From contig NZ_BFBP01000004.1 of NCBI RefSeq assembly GCF_003112695.1, forward strand, positions 36,678 through 82,799: a DNA stretch of 46,122 bases. Reading direction: 5' to 3'. The stretch is from Azospira sp. I13. Lineage in GTDB: Bacteria > Pseudomonadota > Gammaproteobacteria > Burkholderiales > Rhodocyclaceae. Each line of letters begins with the position of its first letter. Position 1 is the stretch's first letter. The notes under the pieces were generated by a model. It made no database searches, was not told where the DNA came from, and worked only from the letters and a program-made list of their open reading frames with translations. Made by a program: the position numbers and the translations under genes. This document shows positions 1-7,300 of this stretch, piece by piece.

Positions 1-1
1 T

Positions 2-382
2 GCCCTGGCCACCACGGAAATCAGCGAAATGATTGCCGGCGTGCAGGAAGCGGCGCGGCAGGCGGTGGCCGCCATGGGCGGCGCCACCGCACGGGTGGAG
101 CAGGGAGTGAGCATGGCCGAGAAGGCCAGTGGCTCCATGCAGGCCATCCGCGCCAGTTCGGCGGAAGTGGTGGCGGCGGTGAATGTCATTGCCGATGCCC
201 TGCGGGAGCAGAAGCACGCTGGCAGCGACATTTCCGCCAATGTGGAGAAGGTGGCCCAGATGGTGGAAGAGAACAGCGCCGCCACCCACGAAGCGGCCGA
301 TACGGCCCAGCGCCTGGAGGAACTGGCCCAGTCCCTCCACGGCTCCCTGCGGCGCTTCCGCCTGGAGGGCGGCCGTGCCTGA
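2..382 (+). CDS. Methyl-accepting chemotaxis protein, C-terminal fragment
   Basis: The reading frame is already open at base 2, so this is the 3' end of a gene that begins outside the window. About 126 residues are visible. They are Ala/Glu-rich and helical, with the heptad pattern of a chemoreceptor cytoplasmic signalling bundle, including EVVAAVNVIADALREQ and VAQMVEENSAATHEAA, followed by a short basic tail ending in FRLEGGRA. In receptors of this family the domain relays ligand binding to the CheA kinase through CheW at the inner membrane. The ligand-binding part is not in the window, so the stimulus is unknown. A CheR-binding NWETF-type pentapeptide is not present at the end. Confidence 0.85.
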   Translation, partial: ALATTEISEMIAGVQEAARQAVAAMGGATARVEQGVSMAEKASGSMQAIRASSAEVVAAVNVIADALREQKHAGSDISANVEKVAQMVEENSAATHEAADTAQRLEELAQSLHGSLRRFRLEGGRA

Positions 383-480
383 GGGGCGTGGGCAGGAGCA
401 AGGCGCGTAAGGCGAAGGTTGGGGAAAAGTAGGGTGAACAGTAAGACGGGAATTCAGGCCGGGAGCGCAGCAGAGGCGGC

Positions 481-834
481 TTAGGCCTGCAGGCGGGCCG
501 TCAGCTCTTCGTAGGCCCGCACCGCTTCGGCGGCATACATCAGGGTGGGGCCGCCGCCCATGTAGGCGCAGATGCCCAGGGTTTCCATCAGCTGCTCGCG
601 GGTGACGCCGAGGCGGATCAGGGCCTTCACGTGGAAGCCGATACAGGCGTCGCAACGGCTGGCGATGCCGATGGCCAGGGCGATCAGTTCCTTGTGCAGT
701 TCATCGATGGCACCGCCCTTGAGGGCGGCCTTGGCCAGGGCGTTGAAGCCCTGCATGGTGTCGGGGATATCTTCCCGCAGGGTGCCAAGGGCCTTGGATA
801 CATCGCTGGTAATGGTGACGAAAGACTTGCTCAT
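481..834 (-). CDS. Carboxymuconolactone decarboxylase / AhpD-like protein
   Basis: This 117-residue protein has the size of a single-domain CMD/AhpD family member. The AhpD signature is visible: Cys61 and Cys64 in SRCDACIGFH, with His68 four residues later, the thiol pair and proton-relay His of AhpD-type peroxidase reductants. The likely role is a cytoplasmic thiol-disulfide or peroxidase partner. Presence of the CxxC pair argues against a plain gamma-carboxymuconolactone decarboxylase. A GAGGAG ribosome site lies 7 bases before the ATG, which supports this start. It faces the upstream chemoreceptor gene and is divergent from amt. The substrate cannot be told from sequence alone. Confidence 0.85.
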   Translation of the reverse strand: MSKSFVTITSDVSKALGTLREDIPDTMQGFNALAKAALKGGAIDELHKELIALAIGIASRCDACIGFHVKALIRLGVTREQLMETLGICAYMGGGPTLMYAAEAVRAYEELTARLQA

Positions 835-1118
835 GGGGTTCTCCTCAAATATTAGCGTTTGCTGAATTTGAGAATAGCGCCGCCTTTCCAGGCCTGTCTG
901 TGACCTGGGTCACCTTGGCCCCGCCCAGCCTTCCCGGGGAGGATCGAATCTGGTGCCTGTTCACCGTCGCCCTGCACCAGAGCGGGGCTGCCATGGCGGC
1001 GGCATCAGGGGTTGGGGCGCCCTGAAGTTGCCAGGGCGGGAAAAAGCAGGGTGGCTAATTCCTTGATGCAGCGCAATAAAACCATATTTTCCCCGCGCTG
1101 AAATTGACTTGGCATACG

Positions 1119-1135
1119 TTGGCATGGGGCTTGCA
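1119..1135 (+). promoter_or_regulatory. Sigma-54 (RpoN) promoter of the ammonium transporter gene
   Basis: The sequence TTGGCATGGGGCTTGCA has the -24 GG and -12 GC elements exactly 10 bases apart and matches the TGGCAC-N5-TTGCA consensus with one mismatch. The GC element ends 38 bases before the ATG at 1173, leaving room for a leader of about 25-30 bases. Nitrogen-regulated amt genes are classically RpoN/NtrC dependent, so both location and function fit. An AT-rich stretch precedes it at 1075-1095. Confidence 0.85.
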
Positions 1136-1172
1136 GAGGAAGGGCATTCAAAAAATAAATCTAGGAGAGCAC

Positions 1173-2618
1173 ATGGGCCCGTCCAAACGCCACCTCGCCG
1201 CCGTCACCCGGATATCCGTCGCCCGCCTGTTGCGGCTGGTCATGTCCCTGGGGTTTTTCCTGCTCTGGGGCTCGCCGGCCCTGGCCCAGTATTCGGACAC
1301 CGTGGGCCTGGCCCCCAGTGCCCTGCTGGCCCAGGCGGCGGAGCGCGATACGCCGCCCCCCGCCACGGCAGCGCTGCCGGAAATTCCGGTGCCGCCCAGC
1401 CCTGTCCACAGCCAGGCCCGCCAGATTGATGGCGCCAACACCGCCTGGATGTTGACCTCCTCCACCCTGGTGCTGCTCATGACCCTGCCCGGAGTCGCTC
1501 TCTTCTACGCCGGCATGGTGCGCAAGAAAAATGTGCTGTCCACCATGACCCAGGTCTTTGCCGTGGCGGCCATCGTTACCCTGACCTGGATGGCCATGGG
1601 CTACACCCTGGCCCTGCGCCCGGGCACGCCCTACCTGGGCGGCATGGATCGCCTGCTGCTGCACGGTCTGGGCCTCGACGGCCAGGCGGGCCTGCCTACG
1701 GCGCCGGTGCCGGAGACGGTGTATTTCATGTTCCAGCTGACCTTTGCCATCATCACCACCGCCCTGGTGGTGGGGGCCTTCGCCGAACGCATGCGCTTTT
1801 CCGCCCTGCTGCTGTTCGCCGCCCTGTGGTCCCTGGTGGTGTATGCCCCGGTGGCCCATTGGGTGTGGAGCGACGACGGCTGGCTGGCCCGCATGGGGGT
1901 GCTGGACTACGCCGGCGGCACCGTGGTGCATGTCAATGCCGGGGTGGCCGGTCTGGTGGCAGCCATCGTCGTCGGCAAGCGCCTGGGTTACGGCAACGAG
2001 CCCATGATGCCCCATAGCCTGGCCTTTTCCGTGGTGGGGGCTGCCCTGCTGTGGGTGGGCTGGTTCGGTTTCAATGCCGGTTCCGCTCTGGCGGCCGATG
2101 CCCGGGCCGGCATGGCCATGGTGGTGACCCAGGTGGCCTCCGCCGCCGCGGCCATGGCCTGGATGGTGGTGGAATGGGTGGTGCGGGGCCGGCCCAGCGC
2201 CCTGGGGGTGATTTCCGGCGCCGTCGGCGGCCTGGTGGCGGTGACCCCTGCCTCCGGCTACGTGGAGCCCAGCGGTGCCTTCTTCATCGGTATTGCCGGC
2301 GGGCTGACCTGCTATGTGGGAGCCACGGCCTTGAAACGCCTGTTCGGCTATGACGACTCCCTGGACGTGTTCGGCATCCATGCCGTGGGCGGCATCGTGG
2401 GCGCCCTGCTGACGGGGGTGTTTGCCAGCCCGGCCATCGGCGGGGTACGGGGCTCGGTGTTCAAGCAGCTGGTGGGCATCAGTGCTACGGCCGCCTTCAG
2501 CGTCGTCGCCACCATGCTGGTGCTGATGGCGGTGAGCCTGGTGGTGGGCCTGCGGGTGGATGAGGAAGACGAGCGCCAGGGCCTGGATATCTCCCAACAC
2601 GGCGAGCACCTGGAATAA
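1173..2618 (+). CDS. amtB: Ammonium transporter (Amt/Rh family)
   Basis: This inner-membrane channel-type transporter takes up ammonium. The 481-residue reading carries an N-terminal signal-like segment (residues about 15-38, ending PALAQ), a Pro/Ala-rich periplasmic stretch, then the family's multi-helix core. Visible family marks are GVALFYAGMVRKKNVLS near residue 107, DYAGGTVVHVNAG with the first pore histidine (His253), and FGIHAVGGIVGAL with the second (His403), the twin-His motif. The ATG at 1173 is preferred over an in-frame upstream ATG at 1104 because AGGAGA lies 6 bases before it and because the upstream ATG precedes the sigma-54 promoter. No glnK gene adjoins it, which is unusual. 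The gene 12 bases downstream probably shares its transcript. Confidence 0.95.
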   Translation: MGPSKRHLAAVTRISVARLLRLVMSLGFFLLWGSPALAQYSDTVGLAPSALLAQAAERDTPPPATAALPEIPVPPSPVHSQARQIDGANTAWMLTSSTLVLLMTLPGVALFYAGMVRKKNVLSTMTQVFAVAAIVTLTWMAMGYTLALRPGTPYLGGMDRLLLHGLGLDGQAGLPTAPVPETVYFMFQLTFAIITTALVVGAFAERMRFSALLLFAALWSLVVYAPVAHWVWSDDGWLARMGVLDYAGGTVVHVNAGVAGLVAAIVVGKRLGYGNEPMMPHSLAFSVVGAALLWVGWFGFNAGSALAADARAGMAMVVTQVASAAAAMAWMVVEWVVRGRPSALGVISGAVGGLVAVTPASGYVEPSGAFFIGIAGGLTCYVGATALKRLFGYDDSLDVFGIHAVGGIVGALLTGVFASPAIGGVRGSVFKQLVGISATAAFSVVATMLVLMAVSLVVGLRVDEEDERQGLDISQHGEHLE

Positions 2619-2630
2619 GGAGGGGCGGCC

Positions 2631-2891
2631 ATGAGCAGCGAGAGCGAAATCTTCGCCCTGATCGGGCGCGTGCATGTCCTGATGCGCCGCAATCTCAACC
2701 GCATCACCGATGTGGACTACATGCAGGCCAACCCGGAATATGCCCGCACCATCCTGACCCTGGCCGAACAGTCAGGGCATGAGGAACTGGCCTTACTGGC
2801 CGAGCGCCTGCGGCTGGCCATGGGGCTCTTCGACGGCGTAGCGGAAGAGGCGCCACCGCCGGCGCCGAAGTATCTGTTTACATTGCGCTGA
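2631..2891 (+). CDS. Small conserved-looking protein of unknown function
   Basis: This 86-residue protein is not recognised. It begins 12 bases after the amt stop behind a strong AAGGAGG ribosome site, so it is very likely translated from the amt transcript. It is soluble, with predicted helices (residues 1-35 and 45-70) and a Pro/Ala-rich tail ending in KYLFTLR. There is no signal peptide, membrane helix or metal motif. Its place, where many bacteria keep a PII protein partner of Amt, makes a role in ammonium uptake or its regulation possible, but the sequence shows no PII T-loop or fold features. Function is unknown. Confidence 0.75.
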   Translation: MSSESEIFALIGRVHVLMRRNLNRITDVDYMQANPEYARTILTLAEQSGHEELALLAERLRLAMGLFDGVAEEAPPPAPKYLFTLR

Positions 2892-2948
2892 GGCCGGGCG
2901 GGTGCCGGGGCCGTTGCATCCCGGCGCCGCCTGGTTCATCCTTGCGCC

Positions 2949-3443
2949 ATGAAACGCCTATTTTCCCCCTTGCTCCTGGCCCTGGCGGCCCTGCTTGCCG
3001 GCTGTGCCACCCCTCCTGCCAACCCCTATACCCAACGCGAACAGGTCCTGCGCGCCTGGGGTCCCCCGGCCCAGCGCCAGACCGAGGCCGATGGCGGCGA
3101 GCGCCTGTTCTACCCGACAGCGCCCCAGGGCTTCATCACCCGGGTGGTGAGCGTCGCCCCGGATGGCCTGGTGCGGAGTGTCAGCAACGTGCTGGTGGAA
3201 GAGGAATTCGCCAAGGTGCGGGCCGGCGATACGGAAGAAGATATCCGCCAGCGCTTCGGCCCTCCGGGCTGGGTCCAGTATTTTGCCCAGCGCGACGAAC
3301 GGGTCTGGGAATGGCGCTTCTGCGATGCCTGGATGCATCCTTCCCGCTTCAACGTGCTGTTCGACGGCCAGACCCGGCTGGTGCGCAGCACCATGATGTT
3401 GCGGGAGGATTACGGCCAGTGGCGCAACTACTGCACCCGCTGA
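2949..3443 (+). CDS. SmpA/OmlA-like outer-membrane lipoprotein
   Basis: The 164-residue protein has a typical lipoprotein signal: MKR, a hydrophobic run and the lipobox LLAGC with the lipidated Cys at about residue 18. The mature part has two stretches of the SmpA/OmlA (BamE-like) pattern, in which a short helix is followed by G-P-P and beta strands: VLRAWGPPAQRQ near residue 32 and DIRQRFGPPGWVQYF near residue 99. Such domains are found in outer-membrane assembly and envelope proteins. No partner genes are adjacent, and a specific role is not supported. It ends shortly before a bidirectional terminator shared with rhlE. Confidence 0.8.
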   Translation: MKRLFSPLLLALAALLAGCATPPANPYTQREQVLRAWGPPAQRQTEADGGERLFYPTAPQGFITRVVSVAPDGLVRSVSNVLVEEEFAKVRAGDTEEDIRQRFGPPGWVQYFAQRDERVWEWRFCDAWMHPSRFNVLFDGQTRLVRSTMMLREDYGQWRNYCTR

Positions 3444-3501
3444 CAGCGTGAGGTGAAACAGCGGTCGCCCGGGCAGCCCCGGCAGCCGCTCCCGCCATGA
3501 A

Positions 3502-3525
3502 AAAAGCCGCCCTTGGGCGGCTTTT
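3502..3525. terminator. Bidirectional rho-independent terminator
   Basis: A perfect palindrome, AAAAGCCGCCC-TT-GGGCGGCTTTT, sits between the convergent lipoprotein gene and rhlE. The A-run on one side and T-run on the other allow termination in both directions. Its edge is only 4 bases from the rhlE stop codon. Confidence 0.9.
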
Positions 3526-3528
3526 GCT

Positions 3529-4953
3529 TTAGCGGCGTCCGAGGCCGCCGAGGAGGGCGGCGACCATGGGCTTCTTCGGCTTGTGGGGGTCGTGCGTGCC
3601 GACCGGAGTGTGAGCCACTTCTTCCTTGCTCGGCACGCTGGCCGGCGCGGCGGTGGGCTCGTAAGGCTTGGAAAAATCGAAGCCGTCGGCGGCAATCATC
3701 TTGCTGCGCTTGGCCGGAGGCTGGCTGCGGCCGGCCACCGGCTGGGACTTGGCGTGGGTTTCGTGGGCCTTGCGCTTCTTGCCGCTGCCGGGCGGGTACT
3801 CGTAGTCGTACTCCGGCTCGTAGCCCGTCACCATGACCTGCTCGATCTGCATCTTGATGAGCTTCTCGATATCCACCAGATAGCCCACTTCATGGGCGCA
3901 GACCAGGGAAATGGCGTTGCCCTGGCGGCCGGCGCGGCCGGTGCGGCCGATGCGGTGCACGTAGTCTTCCGGCGTGTGGGGCAGTTCGAAGTTGATGACG
4001 TAGGGCAGGTGGTCGATATCCAGGCCGCGGGCCGCCACGTCGGTGGCCACCAGCACCTTGCAGCCGCCGTTCTTGAAGGCATCCAGGGCCTTGATGCGCT
4101 CGTTCTGGGACTTGTCGCCGTGGATGGAATCGGCGGCGATGCCGGCCCGCTCCAGTTCCCGGGCCAGACGGCCGCAGCCCTGCTTGGTACGCATGAAGAC
4201 CAGGGTCTGGGTAATTTCACCGGACCGCAGCAGCTTGATCAGCAGATCCTTCTTGCGCGTCTCGGCCACCGGGTGTACCCGGTGGGTGATGGTGTCGTTC
4301 ACCTGGTTGCGCCGCGCCACTTCCACCAGGATCGGCGACTGCAGCATGGTGTCGGCCAGGCGCTGGATCTCGTTGGAGAAGGTGGCGGAGAAGAGCAGGC
4401 TCTGCCGGGTCTTCGGCAGCATGTTGAGGATGCGCTGGATGTCGGGGATGAAGCCCATGTCCAGCATGCGGTCGGCCTCATCCAGCACCAGGGCCTGGAC
4501 CTGGTTGAAGGAGACGCTCTTCTGTTCCACGTGGTCCAGCAGGCGGCCCGGGGTGGCAACGACGAACTCCACGCCCTTCTTCATCTCGGCGATCTGGGGC
4601 TTGATATCCACGCCGCCGAAGAGGCAGATGGAGCGGAAGTGGGTGTGCTTGGTGTAAGCCTTGACCGACTCGTATACCTGCAGGGCCAGTTCCCGCGTCG
4701 GGGCCAGCATCAGGGCCCGCACCGGGTGCTTGGCGGGGGAGGGGCTGGGCGTATCCAGGTGCATCAGGCGCTGGATCAGGGGCAGGGTGAAGGCGGCGGT
4801 CTTGCCGGTACCGGTCTGGGCGCAGGCCTTCAGGTCCTTGCCCTGCAGGACCAGGGGAATGGCCTGCTGCTGAATCGGGGTTGCTTCGGCGTAACCCATC
4901 TCGGTCACAGCCTTAAGAATTTCGGGCGCCAGGCCCAGTTCGTCAAAACGCAA
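3529..4953 (-). CDS. rhlE: DEAD-box ATP-dependent RNA helicase RhlE
   Basis: The 474-residue cytoplasmic RNA helicase remodels RNA and ribonucleoprotein complexes. All canonical motifs are visible in order: the Q motif (TPIQQQAIP), motif I (AQTGTGKT), Ia (PTRELALQ), motif II (DEAD), motif III (SATFS), and the C-terminal helicase motifs including DVAARGLDI and HRIGRTGRAG. A basic, low-complexity tail (about residues 390-474) is typical of RhlE and likely binds RNA. The start is TTG at 4953: the sequence RFDELGLAPEIL right after it aligns with the start of known RhlE proteins, and GGAG lies 9 bases upstream. Low-temperature or stress regulation is possible but not visible. Confidence 0.95.
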   Translation of the reverse strand: MRFDELGLAPEILKAVTEMGYAEATPIQQQAIPLVLQGKDLKACAQTGTGKTAAFTLPLIQRLMHLDTPSPSPAKHPVRALMLAPTRELALQVYESVKAYTKHTHFRSICLFGGVDIKPQIAEMKKGVEFVVATPGRLLDHVEQKSVSFNQVQALVLDEADRMLDMGFIPDIQRILNMLPKTRQSLLFSATFSNEIQRLADTMLQSPILVEVARRNQVNDTITHRVHPVAETRKKDLLIKLLRSGEITQTLVFMRTKQGCGRLARELERAGIAADSIHGDKSQNERIKALDAFKNGGCKVLVATDVAARGLDIDHLPYVINFELPHTPEDYVHRIGRTGRAGRQGNAISLVCAHEVGYLVDIEKLIKMQIEQVMVTGYEPEYDYEYPPGSGKKRKAHETHAKSQPVAGRSQPPAKRSKMIAADGFDFSKPYEPTAAPASVPSKEEVAHTPVGTHDPHKPKKPMVAALLGGLGRR

Positions 4954-5424
4954 AGGGAGCGTCTCCGCAGAAAAGTAAATGTGGCATCAAGGACATAGGG
5001 CGGGGATTATACACCCTTGAGCGGACCGGGCCGGTTTGGGGAATGGGGCGCTTGCAGGCATTCACCAGGGAGGCAGGCGGGGCGCCATTCTCCGGCATGG
5101 TAGGGGTGGGGAAGGCATGGGGATTGGCTTGCAGGGCAGGGGCTTGGGTCGATTCCGGCAGCGCTTGTGGCCGTGGCGGTGCTCACGCCATCCTGGGCTG
5201 ATGGTGCGGCGCTTTGATGTGGTTACTCGACATAAATCGAGTGGCTCATTATGCTCATGGGCTGAATTTTGCTGGCTGCTGCCATGCCATGTTTTCACTT
5301 CTGTTATCGACGCCCATAAATGTTCATGTCGCGGAAAAGGTGGCAACCAGGTGGTGTGTTGCCGGTGTTATACGGCAGTGCGACGACTTATATGGCAGAT
5401 TGTCGTCTACTTCACATTAGAGCT
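4954..5424. other. Intergenic region leading into an AT-richer cassette island
   Basis: No convincing gene lies here. Base composition falls sharply from about 5200 onward compared with the flanking core genes. A 6-bp inverted repeat (ACTCGA/TCGAGT, 5225-5242) and another around 5383-5411 (ACGAC/GTCGT) may be promoter or operator structures for the small gene at 5425. A GTTATAC at 5367-5373 resembles a degenerate integron core site (GTTRRRY with one mismatch), but no partner box is seen upstream. Open frames here lack ribosome sites and plausible protein composition. Confidence 0.5.
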
Positions 5425-5679
5425 ATGCCTTTTATACCCTTGCTTATCGGCTGTGTCGCTGTGGTTCTCGGGGTTGTTGGCTATGTAGCGATCATCTTTT
5501 GCTCACCGATGCCATTCAACGTGATGGATCGCGATAATTCAGGTGTCGTATCCTTGATCGAAGCAATCGATTCTTTAGATGTTGGCCAGAGAGTTGTTAC
5601 TGGCAAAGAAAGCTGCACTGAGTATTTTTGGTTAAAAGATGGGCTGCCTGCGTATGAAGTCTGCGCTGAAAAGCTCTAA
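5425..5679 (+). CDS. Small exported or membrane-anchored EF-hand protein (integron-cassette type)
   Basis: The 84-residue reading starts with a hydrophobic segment (residues 3-26) that is either a signal peptide or a membrane anchor. A textbook 12-residue EF-hand loop follows (Asp35 to Glu46, DRDNSGVVSLIE), with Asp at loop positions 1 and 3, Ser at 5, Gly at 6 and Glu at 12, so calcium binding is likely. The second half contains CTEYFWLKDGLP, which matches from memory a pattern common in small EF-hand proteins encoded by integron gene cassettes. Cys64 and Cys80 could form a disulfide outside the cytoplasm. The stop codon lies inside the attC-like site at 5674. The physiological role is unknown. 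An upstream in-frame ATG at 5320 would add 35 residues with no signal-like character. Confidence 0.6.
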   Translation: MPFIPLLIGCVAVVLGVVGYVAIIFCSPMPFNVMDRDNSGVVSLIEAIDSLDVGQRVVTGKESCTEYFWLKDGLPAYEVCAEKL

Positions 5680-5766
5680 CAATTCTGTCGAGAGGTACGT
5701 ACAAAGCTGCACTTTGGCTTCCCTCCGCACTTCGCACTGCGGCGCCCCTCACATCAAACGTTAGTC
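5674..5766 (+). other. attC-like recombination site of an integron cassette (site 1)
   Basis: The left outer box contains CTAAC (5676-5680) followed by AATTCTG, a common left end of attC sites, and the right outer box is GTTAGTC (5760-5766). The inner boxes pair as TGT-GAG-GG with CC-CTC-ACA, with one unpaired C on the left strand, the sort of extrahelical base that orients recombination by IntI. The span of about 93 bases, the stop codon of the upstream gene embedded in the left box and the next gene starting 13 bases after the right box are all cassette hallmarks. The outermost bases deviate from RYYYAAC/GTTRRRY, so the site may be decayed. Confidence 0.65.
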
Positions 5767-5779
5767 CACTCAAAACACC

Positions 5780-6691
5780 ATGTCGAACATCCGGCAATAC
5801 TTCAACACCGACTTTGATTATGCTCTGAGAGTTAACGTTGCTTTTCCGGATATTGCTTTGCCGTGCGAAGCGGTAATCCTCTACGACGCAAATGCTAGTT
5901 CCGCCTTTTTGGCTTGCTACGTTGAGAACCCTACGCTAACACCCCTTGATTTCGAAAGGTTTCTTGGACAACTGAAGTACGGTGAGACGCAGGTATCTCT
6001 CAAGGGAGGCATTGTGCTTCCAACCGCCCGAACCTTCCACGGGGCACTGCGTGTGCACAATGTGGATCCCTTCAGAGTTGAATACCAACTTCATGGAGAT
6101 CCATCTTGGCGTGAACTCCTTCAGATTTCTCCATCTCGAAGGGTTTTCCTCTACGCGGAGACATGCCTATCCGCAGAACAGGTCGCGGCGCTCCAGGTTG
6201 CGGCTGCGTCGCTCGGGCACGACCTTCAGTTCCGCGACGTCACCTACGCAAAGGAGCGCGCAATGCGCGAGAAGCCTCTTGCCTTCATCAGCCACGACTC
6301 ACGCGACAAAGAATCGGTGGCTCGTCCTATCGCGTTAAACCTTCAGAGAAAGCTTTGCCCCGTCTGGTACGACGAATTTTCGCTACCCTTAGGTGCGAAC
6401 CTTCGTGAATCAATCGAACGCGGCCTGAAAGAGTGCAAGCGATGCGTACTCATCTTGAGTCAGAACTTCATCAATAATCGCGGTTGGGGCAAGAAGGAGT
6501 TCGAATCAATCTTCACGCGCGAAATCCTCGAAGATCGAGCCCTTGTTCTTCCCATCTGGTACGGCGTTACGAAACAACAGGTGTATGACTACAGTCCCTC
6601 TTTACTCAACATCAAGGGTATTGATTGGGAGGCTCTTGGTGAAGAGGAGGTGTGCCGACAAATCTATCTCGCCACAACAAGTGCTGCCTAA
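5780..6691 (+). CDS. TIR-domain protein with an unrecognised N-terminal domain
   Basis: The 303-residue protein has a C-terminal TIR domain from about residue 165. AFISHDSRDKE (168-178) is the first strand and box 1, WYDEFSLPLGANLRESIERGL (196-216) is the BB-loop region, and SQNFINNRGWGKKEF (227-241) carries the tryptophan and Glu240, placed where TIR NADases such as SARM1 keep their catalytic glutamate. Bacterial TIR proteins usually degrade or cyclise NAD+, often in anti-phage defence. Residues 1-160 form a separate, probably beta-rich domain that I do not recognise. It could be the sensor. No ThsA or other Thoeris gene adjoins it, so it looks like a one-gene unit. It lies between two attC-like sites and its composition is less GC-rich than the core genes, which supports transfer as an integron cassette. 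Confidence 0.85.
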   Translation: MSNIRQYFNTDFDYALRVNVAFPDIALPCEAVILYDANASSAFLACYVENPTLTPLDFERFLGQLKYGETQVSLKGGIVLPTARTFHGALRVHNVDPFRVEYQLHGDPSWRELLQISPSRRVFLYAETCLSAEQVAALQVAAASLGHDLQFRDVTYAKERAMREKPLAFISHDSRDKESVARPIALNLQRKLCPVWYDEFSLPLGANLRESIERGLKECKRCVLILSQNFINNRGWGKKEFESIFTREILEDRALVLPIWYGVTKQQVYDYSPSLLNIKGIDWEALGEEEVCRQIYLATTSAA

Positions 6692-6771
6692 CCCTGCGCT
6701 CAACCTGACGCCCAACCGCTGAGCCGTTGGGTTCCCTCCGCGCTCCGGCGCAGGTTAGCTCCACGTAACCC
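6686..6771 (+). other. attC-like recombination site of an integron cassette (site 2)
   Basis: The left outer box GCCTAAC (6686-6692) fits RYYYAAC exactly and contains the TIR gene stop codon. The inner boxes pair as AACCTG-CGCC with GGCG-CAGGTT, with one extrahelical A on the left arm. The right part reads GGTTAGCTCCACGTAACCC, resembling the usual TTAGCTCCAACGTTAGGC ending but with GTTAG changed to GTAAC, so the right core is probably damaged. A 10-base stretch, TTCCCTCCGC, occurs in the same relative place in site 1 (5719-5728) and here (6732-6741), suggesting a common array. Confidence 0.65.
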
Positions 6772-6787
6772 CATCCCCCGAAAGACC

Positions 6788-7117
6788 ATGTACTCCTCCA
6801 CCTTCATTTTCCAGAAGAAGCAGTTTGACGATGCTTTCTATCGTCTCGATAACGCCATTGCCGTGGCGGCCAAGGAGATTCCCGGGTATCTGGGGGAAGA
6901 GGCTTGGGAGAATCCGGCGACGGGCCTGGTTTCCAATGTCTATTACTGGGAATCCCTGGAGGCCTTGCAGGCCCTGATTCATCATCCGGCCCACCGGGAG
7001 GCCAAGGTGGCCCAGGAGAACTGGCTGGATGGCTATCAGGTGGTCATTGCCCAGGTCATCAAGACGTATGGGGATGGCAAGTTGGTGGGGTTGCCGACTT
7101 CCGCCATTCTGGCTTGA
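6788..7117 (+). CDS. Antibiotic biosynthesis monooxygenase (ABM)-like protein
   Basis: The 109-residue protein has the features of the dimeric alpha/beta-barrel ABM family: an N-terminal beta strand (YSSTFIFQ), a central GLVSNVYYWESLEALQALIHHPAHREAK stretch (paraphrased: strand, then helix with the His-His-Pro turn) and a C-terminal strand. Members include heme-degrading and quinone-forming oxygenases as well as many uncharacterised stress proteins. The substrate cannot be told. It begins 17 bases after attC-like site 2, the spacing expected of a following cassette gene, but no attC is visible after its stop. It may be a chromosomal gene next to the insertion point or a cassette that lost its site. 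A strong terminator follows. Confidence 0.7.
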   Translation: MYSSTFIFQKKQFDDAFYRLDNAIAVAAKEIPGYLGEEAWENPATGLVSNVYYWESLEALQALIHHPAHREAKVAQENWLDGYQVVIAQVIKTYGDGKLVGLPTSAILA

Positions 7118-7218
7118 GGCCGGATACTGCCACTTCATCCGCGAGCCCCTTCACCCGCGCGGGCAGCGCCAAGGGAATGGCTCGCCTGAGGCTGAACTGC
7201 CGCCGACATCGCCAGAAC

Positions 7219-7247
7219 AAAGGGCGCTCCCGTGGGAGCGCCCTTTT
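7219..7247. terminator. Bidirectional rho-independent terminator
   Basis: A perfect 13-bp stem (AAAGGGCGCTCCC / GGGAGCGCCCTTT) with a 2-base loop and a T-run lies between the convergent ABM-like gene and the MFS gene. It can serve both strands. Confidence 0.9.
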
Positions 7248-7300
7248 GCTTGGATGCCTCATCCAGGCATGGCGGCAGCTATGGCATCTACCGCCGGCCC

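Noticed and set aside
950-980. CTGGTGC...GCACCAG inverted repeat as an NtrC site for amt
   Set aside because: NtrC sites read GCAC...GTGC with the halves in the opposite order. Here the order is reversed, so it is only a possible hairpin.
1161-2675. A 504-codon open frame antisense to amt
   Set aside because: It is a shadow of amt with an unnatural His/Gly/Gln-rich translation and no ribosome site.
5036-5488. A 150-codon open frame before the cassette island
   Set aside because: Composition is not protein-like, it overlaps the more plausible EF-hand gene and has no ribosome site.
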